Below, one piece after another: positions 36,184 through 47,081 of a DNA stretch of 64,000 nucleotides. The notes under the pieces were generated by a model. That model did no database searches. It was not told the DNA's origin and saw only the letters and a program-made list of their open reading frames with translations. Each line of letters opens with the position of its first letter. Within the stretch, counting starts at the first letter, position 1. The position numbers and the translations under genes were made by a program. This stretch comes from Cryptomeria japonica (lineage: Eukaryota; Streptophyta; Pinopsida; Cupressales; Cupressaceae), in assembly GCF_030272615.1 (NCBI RefSeq), contig NC_081410.1, positions 113,040,433 through 113,104,432 on the forward strand. Reading direction: 5' to 3'.

Positions 36184-36357
36184 ATTGGGAAGCCATGAAG
36201 AGGTGAGGAAGGTAATGAACCGATTCAGGGAAATTGAGAAGAAACAGCTGAATATGATAAGCTCTGCTAATTTCTACGATAATGTTAGTTTTTTTGGTTT
36301 CATTTTCCTGGATCGATTCACCCACTTCCTCCCCCTCGCATGACATCCCCACGAGGC
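36184..36357 (+). ncRNA. Foldback locus C, MIRNA-like hairpin
   Basis: 5' arm 36187-36234 (GGGAAGCCATGAAGAGGTGA to CAGGGAAAT) and 3' arm 36301-36350 (ATTTTCCTGGATCGATTC to ACATCCC) align without a single gap over 48 positions: 34 Watson-Crick pairs, 3 G-U, 11 mismatches. The inner 19 positions (TGAACCGATTCAGGGAAAT against ATTTTCCTGGATCGATTCA) have only one mismatch. The loop is ~65 nt. Arm differences between A, B and C are partly compensating. The shape fits a plant MIRNA precursor with the duplex near the loop. Not matched to any known family from memory. Confidence 0.6.
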
Positions 36358-36830
36358 CAAATCTGATATCTGTAGTAATCTCAACACTTGAAACTTTTTA
36401 AGAAGATTGACAGATACTGAGAAAATGGCCGGGTTCTGAAAGGACGTCTAGACAAACATGGATTTTAGGCATATGGTTATTGATTCCGAGGCTGGTAAGT
36501 TTATTGGGTGTGAGCATTTTGATCTTTATTTTCTTTAAATCTAGCTTCTTTCACTCTTTTGATATAGCATTTTGATCTCTATTTTCTATAAAGAAATAAA
36601 AATTAACATCTTATAATTTTCTGAGAGAAATAAGTAAAGAAGTGTATATGTACTAAGTGGATCTATAAGATTAGGTACCATAGTGAGTTGCAAAGGTTTC
36701 TGACAATTTGTGAATCTGCTCAACATCAAAGAAGATGTTGGAATCCTAATTCCTCTCACATACATGAGAAGAATGGAGTCTTACATGAAGATAAAAATAT
36801 GATTTCTAAATATAATTTGGATGATGTAAT
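36358..36830 (+). other. Region downstream of foldback C with possible splice donor
   Basis: No protein gene recognised. A consensus-like splice donor, GGCTGGTAAGT, sits at 36490-36500, 130 nt after the hairpin. A 71-codon open frame starts at 36688 and runs into the LTR element. It has no recognisable domain. Confidence 0.35.
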
Positions 36831-37273
36831 TGTTAGCATAACAATTTCTATCACCTTCGTAATTCACGAATCTTACTCCAGTCTTCTACTTAGTTTATGG
36901 TGACAAACTGATGATTGGATTCTCTGGCAGACTTATGGTGATCTTATGTTTGCATGCTCGTATGTAAGCCTAACCAAGGTGAACAACGAGTTATTACCAC
37001 CGTTTTCATTGCAAGATTTGTTTAATGCAGTTGTTATGCCTTCATTTCCTTAGATCCGCCTTCATTTTTTCAGATCTGTCTTTGTTTCTTCTGTAATTTC
37101 TTCCTTGAAAGCCGTGGTTAATTTTGTATAAATCATGCATTCCACAGATTGTAAATTAGACCCAATGAATTAATAGAATTTCATTTTCAGTTGTTGTATT
37201 TTATTATTCATTTCTTGTAAGTTTGTCTTGTTTTCCAGCTAGATCTGTATTCTGCTATGCGGAAAATTTAACA
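36831..37273 (+). repeat. 5' LTR of small LTR element
   Basis: 443 bp, TGTTAGCA...TTTAACA. Contains TTGTATAAATCATGCATTCC, a possible TATA element (GTATAAAT), about 140 bp before its end. The same sequence is in the right LTR. Confidence 0.88.
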
Positions 37274-37285
37274 TGGTATCATAGC
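37274..37285 (+). promoter_or_regulatory. Primer binding site of small LTR element
   Basis: TGGTATCATAGC abuts the LTR end with no spacer and differs from the standard TGGTATCAGAGC at one base. Confidence 0.85.
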
Positions 37286-37935
37286 TTGAGAGCGAGGAGG
37301 AAGGACAAATTATTTGCAAGTGGATTTATGAAGAACGGAAGCTGACGTAAACTTTTGATTCTAGAGCATGCTCCTTGCTTCATTTGTTCATGCTCTTTTT
37401 GCTTGGGCCTTGCCTTTATCTTCTCCTGTGTGATATACCATTTCAGTGGACCTGTCTTGTTTCTCCTTTGTTAAATTATGAGGGAGGTTTTCTACTATTA
37501 GTGCTAATACTTCTTGGTTTTGTTTCAAGTTTGATCAGTTCACTATTGGCACCTGTATTTCCGACTAGCAGCTTCTTCTTGCGTGGTTGAATAGTGTCGT
37601 TGGGGTCACTCATGCAGATTCATCTGCCACGTGCATCTTCGAATGTCAGATGTTTTGCCTTTGTTTTCTATTTGATAATTGTTAGAGTAGTGTCATTGAG
37701 GGCACTCATGCAGATTCTTGATCTTGATCATCATCTTGGCTTTTGAGGAGGTTCTTAATTTAGCACTATGACAGTCATCATTCGACATTTGTTCGCACTT
37801 TTCTTGTCTCTAAAAGGATTTTCTTATGCACTTCCTATAATTGCATCTTTGTAATTTTGAGGGGGGTTTTTGTTCCCACTGGGTTTTCTCTCTTGTCTCT
37901 TTCCTTTTTTCTCCTTAGTTAAGCTTAAGGCAGGT

Positions 37936-38363
37936 TGTTAGCATAACAACTTCTATCACCTCCATAATTCACGAACCTTACTCCACTCTTCTCCTTAGTT
38001 TATGGTGATAAACTGATGAATGGATTGTTCGGTAGACTTACAGTGATCTTATGTTTGCATGCTCGTATGTAAGCCTAACCAAGGTGAACAACAAGTTATT
38101 ACCACCATTTTCACTGCAAGGTTTGTTTAATGTAGTTGCTATGCCTTCATTTTCTCAAATCCGCCTTCATTTCTTCAGATCTGTAATTTCTTCCTTGAAA
38201 GCCATGGTTAACTTTGTATAAATCATGCATTCCATAGATTGTAAATTAGACACAATGAATTAAAAGAATTTAATTTTCAGCTGTTCTATTTTCTTATTCA
38301 TTTCTTATAAGTTTGTCTTGTTTTCCAGCTAGATTTGTATTCCGCAATGCAGAAAATTCTACA
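37936..38363 (+). repeat. 3' LTR of small LTR element
   Basis: 428 bp. Aligns throughout with 36831-37273, apart from a ~20 bp deletion where the left copy has an extra CTGTCTTTGTTT segment. Confidence 0.88.
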
Positions 38364-39862
38364 ATAATTAACTGGAGTTTTGGATGAGTATGCATGTGAT
38401 TACTTCTATTTTTATCCGTCCTTTGATTAATCCAATATCTCTATTTATTGAGGAAGTTATGATACATCTTTCGATCAGTTAATCTTTGATCATGTGATCA
38501 AGAAGTTTCTTGTGTATTCTATCTGAATGAATAAAAATTCATGTACATTAATTGTTTGTGTTATTGTTTGCTGTAGCAATCAATTTCTTTTCTGTGTATA
38601 CTATTCATTACATATGTTTTCAGATATTTCAAAACATATATTAGATAAGTGATGCAAACCATCAATTTAAGAGATCTACATGAAATGCAGACTAATTGTA
38701 TATTTAAAATTCTATTTTAAGTCTTAGGATTTGTACATGCTAACTGCATAAAATAAACAGTCCAATTATTTTTATGGATTGTTATCTCTGTAAAACGATC
38801 CCCTTGTTGTTTAATCAAGTCTAAGAAAGACCTCTCTATTGAAGTGCATATTGATGTAATCTATTTATACAAATTGATTGAATAAAAATTTATGTGTATT
38901 AACTTATTTGTTTGGGTTTTAAGATCTTACATGTTAGATAATGGTTGCATGTGCATTATTGTGTCAACAAGTTTAGTAATGAAGCTTGAAGGTCTAATTA
39001 TGGATGTCAATAAGTATTTTATTTAATGATTAGCCGTGTTTCTCTTTAATTATATTATATGAGATCTCAAGGATAAGCCTCCCAAGCTTTCTGGATCTTA
39101 GAGAAGAAGATGATTAACCCTATCTCCTCACTTATACTCTATGTTCTCCAATATTTTTGATTTGTTTCTACCTTTCTACTCGTGTAGTGTGGTGATTCCC
39201 TTCTATATGAGTGTTGTGTGTCTTTCCAAGAAGATTAACGCTAAAATTTTGAAGGCCAACAATACACTTGAATAAGATTCGAGATAAATGGTCCCCTAGA
39301 TTTTTAGGAGGAAAATTGATCATATAACTAAAAATAATCATATTTATCTTAAACTATAAAATTTAATTGATCTAAAACAAGGCCAGGTGGGTTGCTTATC
39401 AGCCAAGAAAATCAATTCTAAAGAAAATTATATGTTATTCCTTTAATAGAAGCATGACCATGATTCTATATTTTGAGATCAAATCATACTTTAACTAAAT
39501 CTAAACTTTGATATAAAATCCTTGCAACCAACAACTTGGAACAATAATTGTACCTTGTAATCACATAAGATTCATTATAATAAAAATTACATTGTCAAGA
39601 CAAAATAAATCAACTCCACATGGATGCATTTACTAGCACATATAGAAGATGACCAACAAAACTAGAAATAACTTATGCAACATATACTCAAATACATAAA
39701 AAGAAAGCATGCTACCCATAATTAACCAACAAGGTTAACAATTAACTCGTTTACTTCTTAAATTTTCTCCAATGACTACCACTTTCTTCCTTGTTTTTTT
39801 CTCAAAGATTTGTTCATGAACTTCTTTTTGGCATATTAGGACACAATAATATAATATATCAA
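38364..39862. other. AT-rich spacer, no gene seen
   Basis: No coding region. A weakly repeated phrase (GAATAAAAATTCATGTACATTAA near 38526 and GAATAAAAATTTATGTGTATTAA near 38880) hints at a decayed duplicated segment such as an LTR end. Confidence 0.45.
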
Positions 39863-40125
39863 TGGTGGGCTTCTTCTTTTTTTTTTCTTTTTTTTTGTTG
39901 ACTTAAGGATATCTCCGCGACCTAGTGCAGCACCCAATCTGCCTTGCCTTGGTCTGTCTTACTATCAAGTTGGGCGAGACTAATCCTCTAAAGATACATG
40001 CAATCACCCACAAACTACATGCATCAAACAAACCCAAATCTTAAAATCAGACTCAGACCAATAAGAAACAAATGGTCCACAACCCAAAGAAAACTCCGCT
40101 ACTCATGTGAGTTGGTGGGCTTCTT
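39863..40125 (-). mobile_element. Short poly(A) retroposon, SINE-like
   Basis: A perfect 13 bp direct repeat, TGGTGGGCTTCTT, at 39863-39875 and 40113-40125 flanks a ~237 bp insert. The insert starts with a T-rich run of about 20 nt on the plus strand (the A tail on the minus strand) and has higher GC than its surroundings. Read on the minus strand it begins near GAGTAGCGGAGTTTT, loosely like a pol III A box, with GGTCTGAGTCTG about 35 nt later, a weak B-box match. A 5'-truncated LINE tail is the alternative. Confidence 0.7.
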
Positions 40126-40694
40126 TATTTTAGTTACCTTGAATATGCATCGATGTAGCACCATTTGATTTTATGATCATCTTATAAAATTATGGTCATG
40201 AATTTATGGCACAAAAAGATAATTTAATTTCACTGTTCTTACTTTGCTTTGGAGATCCGAGGGCACGTTTATAAGAGAAATGGGGAGTCCAACTTGAAGT
40301 TGCGCCATGCATCAAATTTATTTTCATTAGGTGTAAACTGTTTATTTTACATATTAGAAACTTCTCTCTTCCCATTGCACAAACTGTAGAGTTTAATTTA
40401 ACCTAATGGTTGTTGAGCGTCATTTGTTGTTTTCCTGAGCACTATGACTATATTGGCGTTTCTTGTATAGATGTTGCGTAGCAATTTCAACTTCATTCTT
40501 TCCTTGATATGATTCCCTTCCTTTTATATTGCTGCGTTCTCACTCTGCATCCTTCCCGCGTGTACCATTTCATTTGTGACATCTATGTGAAATACATTGT
40601 AATTTTTTTTTTTATTCTATTTTTTTGGGTTGTTGTTCTTCTTGATGTCTGAATATAGGTCATTATTTTGCAAGGAATTTATATTTATTATTAA
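40126..40694. other. AT-rich spacer, no gene seen
   Basis: No features apart from the short TTATTATTAA sequence at the right edge that forms the presumed LINE-A target duplication. Confidence 0.5.
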
Positions 40695-41388
40695 TTTTTT
40701 TTTTTTTTTTATATTAAACATCATATTAACAGCAGTTACAAAATTCGAGAGTTTGAGCTGGAAACCATACAGCCAGTCTATAGAGTTAAAACATAAGATG
40801 CAGTAGTTATATCAGGCAGGAGCTCAATATACAATATACGAACATTTAGATAGGAGCTGAGTTACAAAACTATACAAAATGGTAGACATGTCCAAGCATC
40901 ACGGGGTACAGCTAACTGAACACAAAGGAGGAAGCAGGGTCATTGTTATCGCCCAATGGGGGGACCCATGCAGTTTAGCCTAGCTCTCCTTCGCACCAAA
41001 ACAATACATTCCCTTCGGCAAACTAATCTCTGTAAGGGTGGGAGGGAAGTCCTTCTAGCTCCAACTCGATGAAGTCTTCTCTCTACTGTCGTGCCTCCAT
41101 CTCTTGCATGAACCTCATCATCCCTTGTTCAAAATGAGTCTTATTGCTTCCCATGTGGTCCCATGTGAAGCCATGTGAGAGTTCTCTTATGAAGACTAGA
41201 GTAGAGCCATTCTTTAGCCACCTGTCAAATTTGTCTTCCTCTAGTCTTAGTACCACTGTGACCTACATAGCAACAAGGTAAAAGATGAGTCTCCTAAGAG
41301 ACTTATTGAGGTTCCTACTCTTTCCATTAAACACATCATCATTCCTATATTTCCAAATGATCCACATAACTTCCAAAGAGAGAGTAGA

Positions 41389-44300
41389 CTAGAAAAGATT
41401 AGAATGTTTCTTGCCACCTCTAATATAACCAAATACTATCTCTTCAATAGTAAAACAGTTGTTATTAAGTGAGATACCAAACAGATTCCAGACTTCTCTA
41501 GCAAAATGACAACCAAAAAAGATGTGGTATACAGATTCAGGGATACGATAGAGTTTGCATAGTAAGGGGTCTCTGTTGTTGTCCTTTAGTGGCAGCTTAT
41601 GCCGAAGGAGTCTCCAGGCAAAAAATTTCTTCTTTGGTTCAGTCGGGGAAGTCCAGAATCTCGAGAGGGTAGAATGCCATTGTTTGGAGTCCCAGGAAAG
41701 ATTCCAGAAGTAGTTAAGGTGGTCAAGGATATCCACAGAATCAGTAAGAGCAGAGTAGATCATTTTAGCTTTGGTTAGCAAAAGGGGAGATCCAACTATC
41801 TAGCAGAGAGAGGCTAAAGGGGCGGGGGAGGCGGGGGTGGGAGCAGGAAGGATGGGAGCAAGTGCAGACTTAAGGATGGAGTAGGTTCTGGCCTGGGAGA
41901 GGGGGAGGTCGAATTTAGAGCTAAGAGACTCCTAGGAGATCAGGGTGCCATCTTACAGAATGTGTTCAAATGAGATTAGTCCCTGGTTGTGCCATTTCAG
42001 GGCAAAACATCCTTGAAGATATGCTAGCTGTTTCCCATTGTGCAGAACATTCCACCATATAGACCTTTTCAGATTAAGGGATCCTTCCTTGTCTATTATG
42101 TCTTTATTGCTAATGTATTGCCTAACATGGTTCCAGGCTTTCCATATCGACTTGAAGACTTTTGACCCTGCAAGGGAGACCTCAAAATTCCCAACAATCA
42201 GATCACTGATGGGTAGGTTCTTCCATTTTTTTACTGATTTTGGGGTAGAGCATTGAATATTATTTTAACAAGCACTTTCCAGGGTTCATTGCCATCAATG
42301 GGTTTACAAATCCATTTGGCAGCCAGGACTGTTCCTTGAAGTTTGAGGTCTTTGAGGCCCATACCTCCCCAAGTCTTAGATCTAATACACCAGTCCCATT
42401 TAACTGCATGTTGGTTCTTTTTACCTTTTCCATCTGACCAGAGGAAGTTCCTGATCTATTTTTGAATTTAATTGAACTTATAATTGCTGAATAACCAGGC
42501 TGAGGAACATTATATGTTATAGGAAGATAGAAGTTTCTGACAAACCTGATAGCGACCTGCTAGGGAGAGGAAGTTCCGGTTCCACTTGGTAAGTTTCTTA
42601 TCAACCTTATTTCTAAACCATTCCCACATTTCTTTCAAGTTCAGAGAGACAGAGAAAGGGATGCCCAGGTATCTAATGATTGTAGTTGGGCCTCCCCATT
42701 TAAGGTCAAACTTAGATAGCCAGATAGGAGGGGCATTAGTCCAACCTAACAGGGTAGATTTGTGGAGGGCAATTCTAATACCTGATGCTTTGCAGAATAT
42801 CTCGATATTGTGAAGAAGATGTGTTAGATTCTCATTCCCTAGGGAGAAGAGGATAGCTGCGTCATCTGCAAACTGTATATTGATGACCTCTTCTTTGTTA
42901 GGGAGTGTTATTCCTTTAACCTTAGGGGATAAGATGAAGTCTTTTAGTATGTAGTGCATAGCATCTGCAGCTAGGACAAACAGGGCCGGGGCAAGAGGAC
43001 ACCCCTGTCTAATTGATCTGGAAAGAGTGATATTATCAGATTTTAGTTCGTTTACTTCCACAACTGCATTGGCATCACTAAGAAGTGTCTGGACAATCCT
43101 GTAGAAGGAGTCTGGGAAGCCCAGACTGTCTAGCATCTAAATTATGAATCCCCATTCTATCCTATCATATGCCTTCTCAAAATCTATTAGTAACATAGCC
43201 CCATTCTGACCGGAGGTCTTGGCCCACTCAAGAGACTCCCAGCAGGTCACCAAGTTCTCGAGGATGAACCTACCTTTCACAAATCCTATTTGCGTAGAAC
43301 TAATAATCTTAGGCAGTATTCTGATTAACTTGTTTGCTACTACTTTAGCTAATATTTTGTAGATATATTTAGTAGCCTGATAGGCCTCCAATTCTTGACC
43401 AAAGTCTTGTCTCCCTCCCTAGGAATGAGTTTGATAAGCCCTTGGTTGATCTCTTTGCCAAGGGTTCCTTTGGATATAGCCTCCATATATAGAGCATGGA
43501 GGTCATCTACAATCCATTTAATATTTCTCTTATAGAATTCCACTGGGAATCCATCTGGACCAGGGGATCTATCATTGCCCATAGAGGAGATAGCCATGGC
43601 TATTTCCTCTTTTGAAATAGGGCACCCCAAAACCTCATAGTCCTCCTCATTAATTTTGGGTGGGGTCAGTTGCTTAATAAGCACTCTAGCATGTCTGTGT
43701 TCTTCATTTACTACCTTTGAGGTGAAAGGCTTTTGATAATAGAGGGAGAAACATTGCAGGATCTCTTGGGAGTCTGTGATGTGAGTATTATTGTCCCATA
43801 TAATGTTGATGCTCACCTTAGCTTCCTTAACTTTGAGCATGTGGAAAAATAATTTGGAGCCCTTATCCCCCAAATCTAGCCAATTTAGTTTGGACTTGGT
43901 TTTAAGCCCTTTAATTTTCTGGTTCTGAAACCTCCTGAGGTGATTTTTGATTGTCATCAGAGTGCAAGTGAGGTTTTCATCATTCAGAGAGTTTTGAAGA
44001 TTCAATTCTGCATTACATAGATCCTCCTAGAGAAGTCTTTCTACCCTCCTGACATCCTTGGCCTTCTTTTTGCCCACTGTTTGACAAAGGATGGTCCAAG
44101 TTTTAATATTTGCATTCCAGGCATCTGCATTAGAGGGTTGTATCCTATCCTTTTTGTTAAACAGTCTGATAAAGGCTAGGGCAGAGTAGAGCTCTTCATC
44201 TTCTAGGAGTCTAGTGTTTAGGATAAATGAAGAAGCTCTTGAGGAGGAGGGGGGGCTCTGGGGAGAGGTCAATTCCCATTATTATTAGGTGGTGATCTGA

Positions 44301-45005
44301 GAGGGTGTATGGGGAGATAGAATAGTGGTCACCACTAGGGCCTTTGTCTACCATAAAGTGGGGTTTATTAAGGTAGAACTTGTCCAGTCTGCAATAGATC
44401 CTTTTATTCAGCTATTGATAGTTGCACCAGGTGTACCATATAGTGTTCAATTTGTCTTTCTTCCTAGCAATAGGGTAAAAAAGATGTAGTTTATTGATCA
44501 TTCTATCCCATTGAAGTCTTTCCATTCCCTTCTGTTCAAATTTATTGCCCCCTTTTTTATCACTGGGAGATTCCACCATATTGAAGTCACCCCCAATAAT
44601 CTAAGGGATATCCTCTAGCGTTGTTAGCCAGTTCCAAAGTTCACCTCTTTCTCTATAGTCATTTGGGGCATATATAGAGCATATTCCAAACTTCCGGTTC
44701 TCCATTTGAATGGAGACCCATATAACTCTAGCACAGGGGGATTGACCCCAGTTAACTACTTTGTTGGCCCATTTCGGGCTAAGGAGTATGACAGATCCAC
44801 CTTTTCCTTTGGTATGGTTAGTGTAAAAAGAGGTGGCCTCCCTCCAAATACATTTGAGACCAATTTACAGTGTGAAGCCAACTGCCTTTAGCTCCTATAA
44901 GAGGAGGTAGTCTATATTCTTATGTGCATTAAGAAATCTCTTTATGATGTATTTCCGTTCAGGGGACTCCAGGCCTTTGAGGTTCGAAGATATAATCTTC
45001 AACAT
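41389..45005 (-). pseudogene. LINE-A ORF2: endonuclease, RT, zf-RVT
   Basis: Starts at ATG 45005, inside the last codons of ORF1 (MLKIISSNLKGLESPERK, endonuclease start). The endonuclease continues with SIYAPNDYRERGELWNWL, GGDFNMVESPSD (catalytic) and SPYTLSDHHLI near 44300. RT: LNWLDLGDKGSKLFFHMLK, GNDRSPGPDGFPVEFYK, GAMLLIDFEKAYDRIEW, SIRQGCPLAPALFVLA and INIQFADDAAIL (residues 89-92 of the 43136-42510 piece hold FADD). The zf-RVT segment is at 41781-41389 (FWTSPTEPKKKFFAWRLLRH, HIFFGCHFAREVW). Frameshifts near 43370 and 43137. No RNase H follows. Confidence 0.86.
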
Positions 45006-46800
45006 GATTCACCTGGTTGGGGAGGTTCAGTTTGGGATTTAAATCCCTCAAAACACTTGGGCCAGCCCTCTTTGTTTGTTATATTGCTAGCATCAAATGC
45101 AATGGAAGAGGAGGGTCTACCTCTCTTTTTCCTTGCCTCTGAGATTTGCTCAGGGCCTAGAGATTCCTTCCTGTTAGCACTATCCTTGCTGTTCTTAGGA
45201 GATCTCTTCCTCCTAGCTTTCCTGTGTTTACCCAATGTAAATCCATCTTGAGGGACTGTCAGTCCTTGTTCAAAATTGGCTTCCACTGGAGTGAAGGGGT
45301 CTATGGTGGGTTCCACAACTTGAGAGGTATCTATCTTTGCCTTCAAGGCACTAATAGGGGCGCTAGCCTTATAGGGGGCACCACTAGCACGGTCTCCCCT
45401 AGAGTTCTCTAAAGTACCAAAATCATCTAGAGGGGTTGATGATACCTCTTCTAGATTAGGTCCTCCCCTATCCCCTTGTAGGGTAAGGGGATCCTCAGTA
45501 TTGAGACCATTATGTTCTTTGCTAGTGGATAGTTTAGAGTCTTGGGCCAAGGCCCTACTAATGATGTCTACCATATCTGGAGCACCTATATCAATGTCCT
45601 GAAGGTCAGGTAGTTGATACCGAGAGGCCTCAATTTCCATTTTCTGCTTGAGGAGGTTTAGTTCAAGAATTTTCCTTGCTTTCACTGCTTTTCTTAGTTT
45701 CTCCATCACTAGTTGTTGAGCATTAAGGGTCCTCGGGTTAGAGTTATGGGAAGGAGTATCAACTGATTCAGAGGGGGCGAGGGGGGGAGGCTGAGCAGCG
45801 ATGATGGCCTCTTTGATAGCATTGCTATAGTCTAAGATGGAGTTAGCCATCGAGGAGGGTGGAGAGATAGGGGGAGGGGTGTGGGGGGCAGTGAGGGGGG
45901 GGGGGAGAAGAAGTAGGTTGGGGGGGGGGGGCGAGGAAGGGGAATGAGGGGGGACGCGGGGGCAGTTTCAGAGGGTATGACTTTAGATACAGGGGGGACC
46001 AGAGGCCCTAGTTTTAGACCTTGAAAATTTGCTCGATAATAGGGACATTTGCTCCTAAAGTGACCACTAACCTTACAAAAGTGACAGGCATCTATTCCAC
46101 CCATATATTCAATCACACAATAGTAGGTTTTACTGTGGAGTCGAATAACAATTTCTGTAGGGTAGACCATGCCTCATTTTAATGCAATGAGCAATCTAGA
46201 ATCGAGATGTGGGAGGATCGAGGGAGAAGAGTCAATTTTTATAATTTTCCCCAAGGGTTCCGCAATTTTGTCAACACAGGACCAAAGGAAAGCTGAAACA
46301 TTCTTAATTGTTATCCATTTTGGGCAGGAAAGGGCAAGTATTTCATCATTACATTCTTCAGGGTCCCATCGAATCGCCCTAAAAGACTAATTCACTGTTG
46401 ACCAAAACTGTTTATTTACAATTTTGCTTTGGCTTTCCTTATTATCAAAGAAAATTAAAAATAAACCCTTTTGAATCATTCTACAAAATGAAAATTGAAA
46501 CCCTAATTTATTGAGCCACACATCCTGTAACCATTTATTCATATATTGTCGAGATGGTAAATTATTTACATCAAAGGCAGCAAAAAAAATTGCGGAATCC
46601 CTAAGTCTAGAAATCTCTAAAGAAATGGCAGAGAGTGTGGAGTCGTTAGGTTTAATGGTGATGCAATTGGAAGAGTGGACCTCACCTTGTTCAGGCACGA
46701 GATTGGTTTCATCTTCATGGTGGAGAGCGGCTTCAAACTTTGCATCTTCAGGGAATGAAAACCGCTTGCTCTCCACCGCCTGGCTGAAGGTTTTCCGCAG
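44999..46800 (-). pseudogene. LINE-A ORF1: DUF4283-like domain, CCHC knuckle, proline-rich linker
   Basis: The first part (46776-46387) contains ISRLRDSAIFFAAFDVN, then WLNKLGFQFSFCRMIQKGLF and LIFFDNKESQSKIVNKQFW, the DUF4283-like fold of plant LINE ORF1. A stop at 46387 interrupts the frame. At 46170-45832 a CCHC knuckle, CHFCKVSGHFRSKC (C-x2-C-x4-H-x4-C, complete), is followed by a very Pro-rich linker. A frameshift in C/G homopolymers near 45840-45935 leads into a 283-codon C-terminal part (45850-44999) that is charged, with basic KHRKARRKRSPKNS and RKKRGRP. It would bind element RNA. Broken by at least two changes. Confidence 0.78.
45853..45964 (+). repeat. Dense G-run tract, G-quadruplex candidate
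   Basis: The plus strand has at least eight runs of four or more G in about 110 bp, including runs of more than ten at 45895-45905 and 45920-45931. It is the complement of the CCC (Pro) codons in LINE-A ORF1, so the C-rich form is in the element RNA and the G-rich form in its first-strand cDNA. Confidence 0.85.
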
Positions 46801-47081
46801 CTCTCGAGTGTTCGCAGATGAAGAAATGGGCTGTTTAGGGTTCTTGGGGCCATCTTTATTTGGCTCTATTTATTGCAGGAGGTAATAAATAACTTCGAGG
46901 GCTTGCCAGCTAGGCCAGGGAGCCCTCACACGCGAACACGTACTGCAACCAGCAGCACTACGGGTTTCGTGCCCTAGTTGCAGAGCGCTCAAAATTCCTC
47001 TCGTAGTTGTCTTCTTTTTAAAATTGTTATTATTAAATTTTAAAAAAATATTATATATATTATAATTTTTGAAAAGATGAT

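Larger units (their letters stand above)
36831..38363 (+). mobile_element. Small non-autonomous LTR retrotransposon, 1.53 kb
   Basis: Two direct repeats of 443 and 428 bp start TGTTAGCATAAC and end AACA/TACA. The left repeat is followed immediately by a Met-type primer site. Flanks are GTAAT (36826-36830) and ATAAT (38364-38368), a 4 of 5 target duplication. The ~660 bp interior has no gag or pol domain. It contains a short internal duplication (GTCACTCATGCAGATTC near 37605, GGCACTCATGCAGATTC near 37709) and a purine-rich stretch (AAGCTTAAGGCAGG) before the right LTR. This is a TRIM/LARD-like element that must borrow enzymes from another family. Confidence 0.88.
40695..47024 (-). mobile_element. 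LINE-A, full-length LINE without RNase H
   Basis: Minus strand: GC-rich 5' region (about 47010-46860), ORF1 (46800-44999), ORF2 with endonuclease, RT and zf-RVT (45005-about 41389), a 3' tail with no RNase H, and an A tail of 16 (plus T run 40695-40710). TTATTATTAA occurs directly outside both ends (40685-40694, and about 47026-47036), consistent with a short target duplication. ORF1 and ORF2 overlap by 7 nt. It belongs to a different LINE lineage from LINE-B, which has RNase H. Confidence 0.85.
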
